Origin: JAHBNG01 sp039028975
Lineage (GTDB): Bacteria; Chloroflexota; Anaerolineae; Caldilineales; Caldilineaceae
Length of the DNA: 64,000 nt
Reading direction: 5' to 3'
NCBI GenBank assembly: GCA_039028975.1
Contig: JBCCHB010000002.1
Location: forward strand, 124,001 to 188,000
Shown: in pieces, positions 62,229 to 64,000 of the stretch
How positions within the stretch are numbered: position 1 is the first letter of the stretch
Layout: every line of letters starts with the position of its first letter
Notes under the pieces: model-generated
Database searches by the model: none
What the model was told of the DNA's origin: nothing
What the model saw: the letters and a program-made list of their open reading frames with translations, nothing else
Translations under genes and position numbers: made by a program

Positions 62229-62541
62229 CCGTTTGTCCATAAATAGAAATCGGGTGTGGGGAGTGTCTTTTGATATCACCTCCTCAATCCACCTCCCAAG
62301 CTCAGTATTGGGTAGGAACACATGTCAAAAAATGCTCCAGTTCTGTACCATTCATATGGTGTGTATGTGGAGATTCTATCTAAGATCTCGTCATCAAGAT
62401 TGAATGGCGAAAAAGTTTATAACAGAAAAGCGTCTCCAAAAATTGTAGAAGACGCATCCATTGCCTTGCCCCAGATAAAACAGCAAGGCAAAATTTAGTA
62501 GGTCAAATGCATGTGAGCCAAACTATAGTGGTATGTATTTG
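62229..62541. other. Convergent intergenic region with a hairpin
   Basis: 313 bases between convergent genes. It contains the hairpin at 62461-62491 and no gene. Confidence 0.5.
62461..62491. terminator. Hairpin between convergent genes
   Basis: TTGCCTTGC (62461-62469) and GCAAGGCAA (62483-62491) pair perfectly over 9 bases. T content downstream is modest on both strands; likely a bidirectional terminator or stabilising stem. Confidence 0.6.
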
Positions 62542-63744
62542 TTACCTCAGTTCAAAAGCACGAACTCCATTTATCTCAATATATCCGTTGCTGCTATCAG
62601 TGGTATGGAGCATAACTGGTAGCGGGAGTGTCTCACAACTTGAATCTTTAATCTGTTGGGCTTCCTCTTCACTAACAGCAATTGCTACAATTGTGATCGG
62701 ATTTGTTTCATAAGAAACATGGAGATTCATATAGATAGAGCCGTTGCCATCGATCTCAATTTCGTCAATTGCACTCAATGGTCTTCTATCACGAATGTCG
62801 TGGAAACGAAACTCAACAGGGGTAATGCTAACTCCATAACTCCCATAACACATCCAGTTTGAATTCATATCACTACAATCGCTAGGAATTTTCCCTTGAA
62901 CTACCTTTGGAAACACGTCAAAGCAGGAAGTACTTTCATCTAACCGGATTAACACAGGGAATAGAGGTTTAGCGTGAACTGTAAGTAGTTTGGATTCAGA
63001 TGAATTAACTACATTACCTGCTGCATCAAGGGTCTTAACAGTGATTTCATACTCACCAGCGTTTGACAACGACGTTTGGTATTTCCAACGGTTATTTGCA
63101 TTTGCATTTGTAATTCCGTGAACTTCACCGTTTATTACCAATTGTAAATCATTGCCTGGGTCAGCTTTTCCTTCCAGATCAAGATTTCCAGCGAATAGCG
63201 CAGTTGTCGGTTGATTTATAGTTGGGGTTGAGTACTCAACTGTGGGATCATCGACTTTGATGGTATCCTGATCAGACGGTTGCAAGACTGTTACTTCGCC
63301 ACTAGGTGATGCTGTCTGCGGACCGTTTAACTGTCCCCTTGTTATTGCAGTAAACGCTGTATTACCGACAAACACTAAAAATAAAACTACTGAGAGTCGA
63401 GTTGTCGTCCTTTTTGTTATTTGAACTGATCTTTGTCTAGCTAGTTCTTCAATTGTGACCTGTGGGTTGTCTTTAAGCGCCGCTGCTTCTTCAGGGGAGT
63501 ATTTGAGAGATTTCAGTAACTCTTCTCGGAAATTACTTAGTTGCTTTTTGTCAGCTTCAATTAGCAATCGTTTCAATCTGCGCTTTTGCCACCAATCTTG
63601 TACTGCAAATATGGTGAGCGCAGTCAATACACCACCGAAATATCCAGATAGGCTATCCTTTAAGATAGGAATCAAATATAGCCATGCGTTCTGCAGGTCG
63701 GAGAAGAACTTGTGAAAATACGCACCTAATGTTTGTGGATTCAT
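62542..63744 (-). CDS. Membrane protein with a bacterial Ig-like extracellular domain
   Basis: A 400-residue protein. Two hydrophobic stretches (SGYFGGVLTALTIFAVQDWW and TTRLSVVLFLVFVGNTAFTAI) with a charged coiled-coil-like cytoplasmic loop between them (residues about 50-135). The extracytoplasmic part begins with a Pro/Thr linker and a bacterial Ig-like domain (LDLEGKADPGNDLQLVINGE, GEYEITVKTLDAAGNVV), then a C-terminal beta-rich domain with Cys residues (CFDVF, CSDMNSNWMC). GGGAG precedes ATG 63744. It begins 27 bases after the stop of the partial gene at the window edge, so the two are probably cotranscribed. Role unknown; a surface receptor or anchor is likely. Confidence 0.7.
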   Translation of the reverse strand: MNPQTLGAYFHKFFSDLQNAWLYLIPILKDSLSGYFGGVLTALTIFAVQDWWQKRRLKRLLIEADKKQLSNFREELLKSLKYSPEEAAALKDNPQVTIEELARQRSVQITKRTTTRLSVVLFLVFVGNTAFTAITRGQLNGPQTASPSGEVTVLQPSDQDTIKVDDPTVEYSTPTINQPTTALFAGNLDLEGKADPGNDLQLVINGEVHGITNANANNRWKYQTSLSNAGEYEITVKTLDAAGNVVNSSESKLLTVHAKPLFPVLIRLDESTSCFDVFPKVVQGKIPSDCSDMNSNWMCYGSYGVSITPVEFRFHDIRDRRPLSAIDEIEIDGNGSIYMNLHVSYETNPITIVAIAVSEEEAQQIKDSSCETLPLPVMLHTTDSSNGYIEINGVRAFELR

Positions 63745-63771
63745 TATAGACTCCCGTTACCTATTGCAAGC

Positions 63772-63999
63772 TCAGTGTAAGGAACTTCCTTTTTTGTCAA
63801 GCAGCCATAAGTAGTAATAGTCTTGATTCAGTAGCTCATTCCTCTTCTGAATATTTTCTTGAAGAGCTTTCAAAAGCAGATAAAATCCTCCCCCAGCACC
63901 AAGCACTTCTTGCCAAGTTTCAAGTACGGCGCTGTTAATAGCTATGAGAGTTGCAGTAACTGAGATTATTATCGCCCCAGAAGCATCTATAGCTGTTTT
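63772..63999 (-). CDS. C-terminal part of a gene that runs off the right edge
   Basis: An open frame from the window edge to a TGA stop (63774-63772). The visible 75 residues include a hydrophobic stretch (IIISVTATLIAINSAVLE) and a helix (LLLKALQENIQKRNELL). It ends 27 bases before the start of the following membrane-protein gene, consistent with an operon. The start is outside the window. Function unknown; probably a small membrane protein. Confidence 0.55.
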   Translation of the reverse strand, partial: KTAIDASGAIIISVTATLIAINSAVLETWQEVLGAGGGFYLLLKALQENIQKRNELLNQDYYYLWLLDKKGSSLH

Positions 64000-64000
64000 A

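Overview
The window looks like a piece of a mesophilic, moderate-GC Chloroflexota chromosome (Anaerolineae/Caldilineae-like). This is an inference from gene style: exported proteins carrying short aliphatic-Pro-aliphatic motifs (IPLVTN, FLPVI, FIPFL), beta-propeller, PPC, cohesin and LysM modules, a non-pyrrolysine MttB homologue, an HTH/NTPase/TPR regulator and a REase-NTPase protein. No rRNA, tRNA or CRISPR array was seen. Gene density is lower on the right, where much of the coding capacity is exported or membrane protein of unknown function.

Left part (1-25 kb), mostly metabolic and housekeeping. It holds the C-terminal part of a membrane protein (cut by the left edge), a P1B-like ATPase without the usual CPC motif, a relic of a PKS/NRPS thioesterase next to a DUF35 Zn-ribbon/OB-fold protein, a zinc-ribbon membrane protein, nucleoside diphosphate kinase, a TPR protein, and a lipoprotein with two tandem DsbA-like domains. 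Then come an IS630-type transposase fragment, a degenerate receiver protein, an exported protein, a sugar isomerase-like protein, aldose 1-epimerase and a Nudix hydrolase. A serine hydrolase is translationally coupled to an MttB-family methyltransferase. A two-gene operon encodes a ketosynthase and a fatty-acyl-AMP ligase fused to an acyl carrier domain.

Middle (25-29.7 kb), a decay zone. It contains a ComM-type fragment, an ICMT/PEMT-like membrane methyltransferase, an IS701-family element whose transposase is broken by a -1 frameshift in a G run, and a membrane-anchored coiled-coil/pentapeptide-repeat gene that is also frameshifted.

Right part (29.8-51 kb), extracellular protein modules with their own regulators. 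A cohesin-like/LysM exported protein lies beside a large exported metalloprotease with a dockerin-like tail; divergent from the latter are an ECF-type sigma factor and a membrane zinc anti-sigma-like protein. Then come two exported proteins sharing a discoidin-like domain and a C-terminal aliphatic-Pro motif, a fibronectin-III protein, and an HTH-NTPase-TPR regulator next to a 1,528-residue exported beta-propeller/PPC/caspase-fold (C25-like) protease.

Far right (51-64 kb). Small membrane proteins and a Gln/Pro-rich exported protein precede a 1,270-residue PD-(D/E)XK nuclease-STAND NTPase-helical repeat protein, the best candidate for an uncharacterised antiviral (Avs-like) system. After it lie several single-pass proteins with extracellular domains; the last gene runs off the right edge. 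A dispersed palindromic repeat (best copies near 36.05 and 51.1 kb, a third core inside the ComM fragment) and several perfect inverted repeats are scattered in the intergenic DNA.
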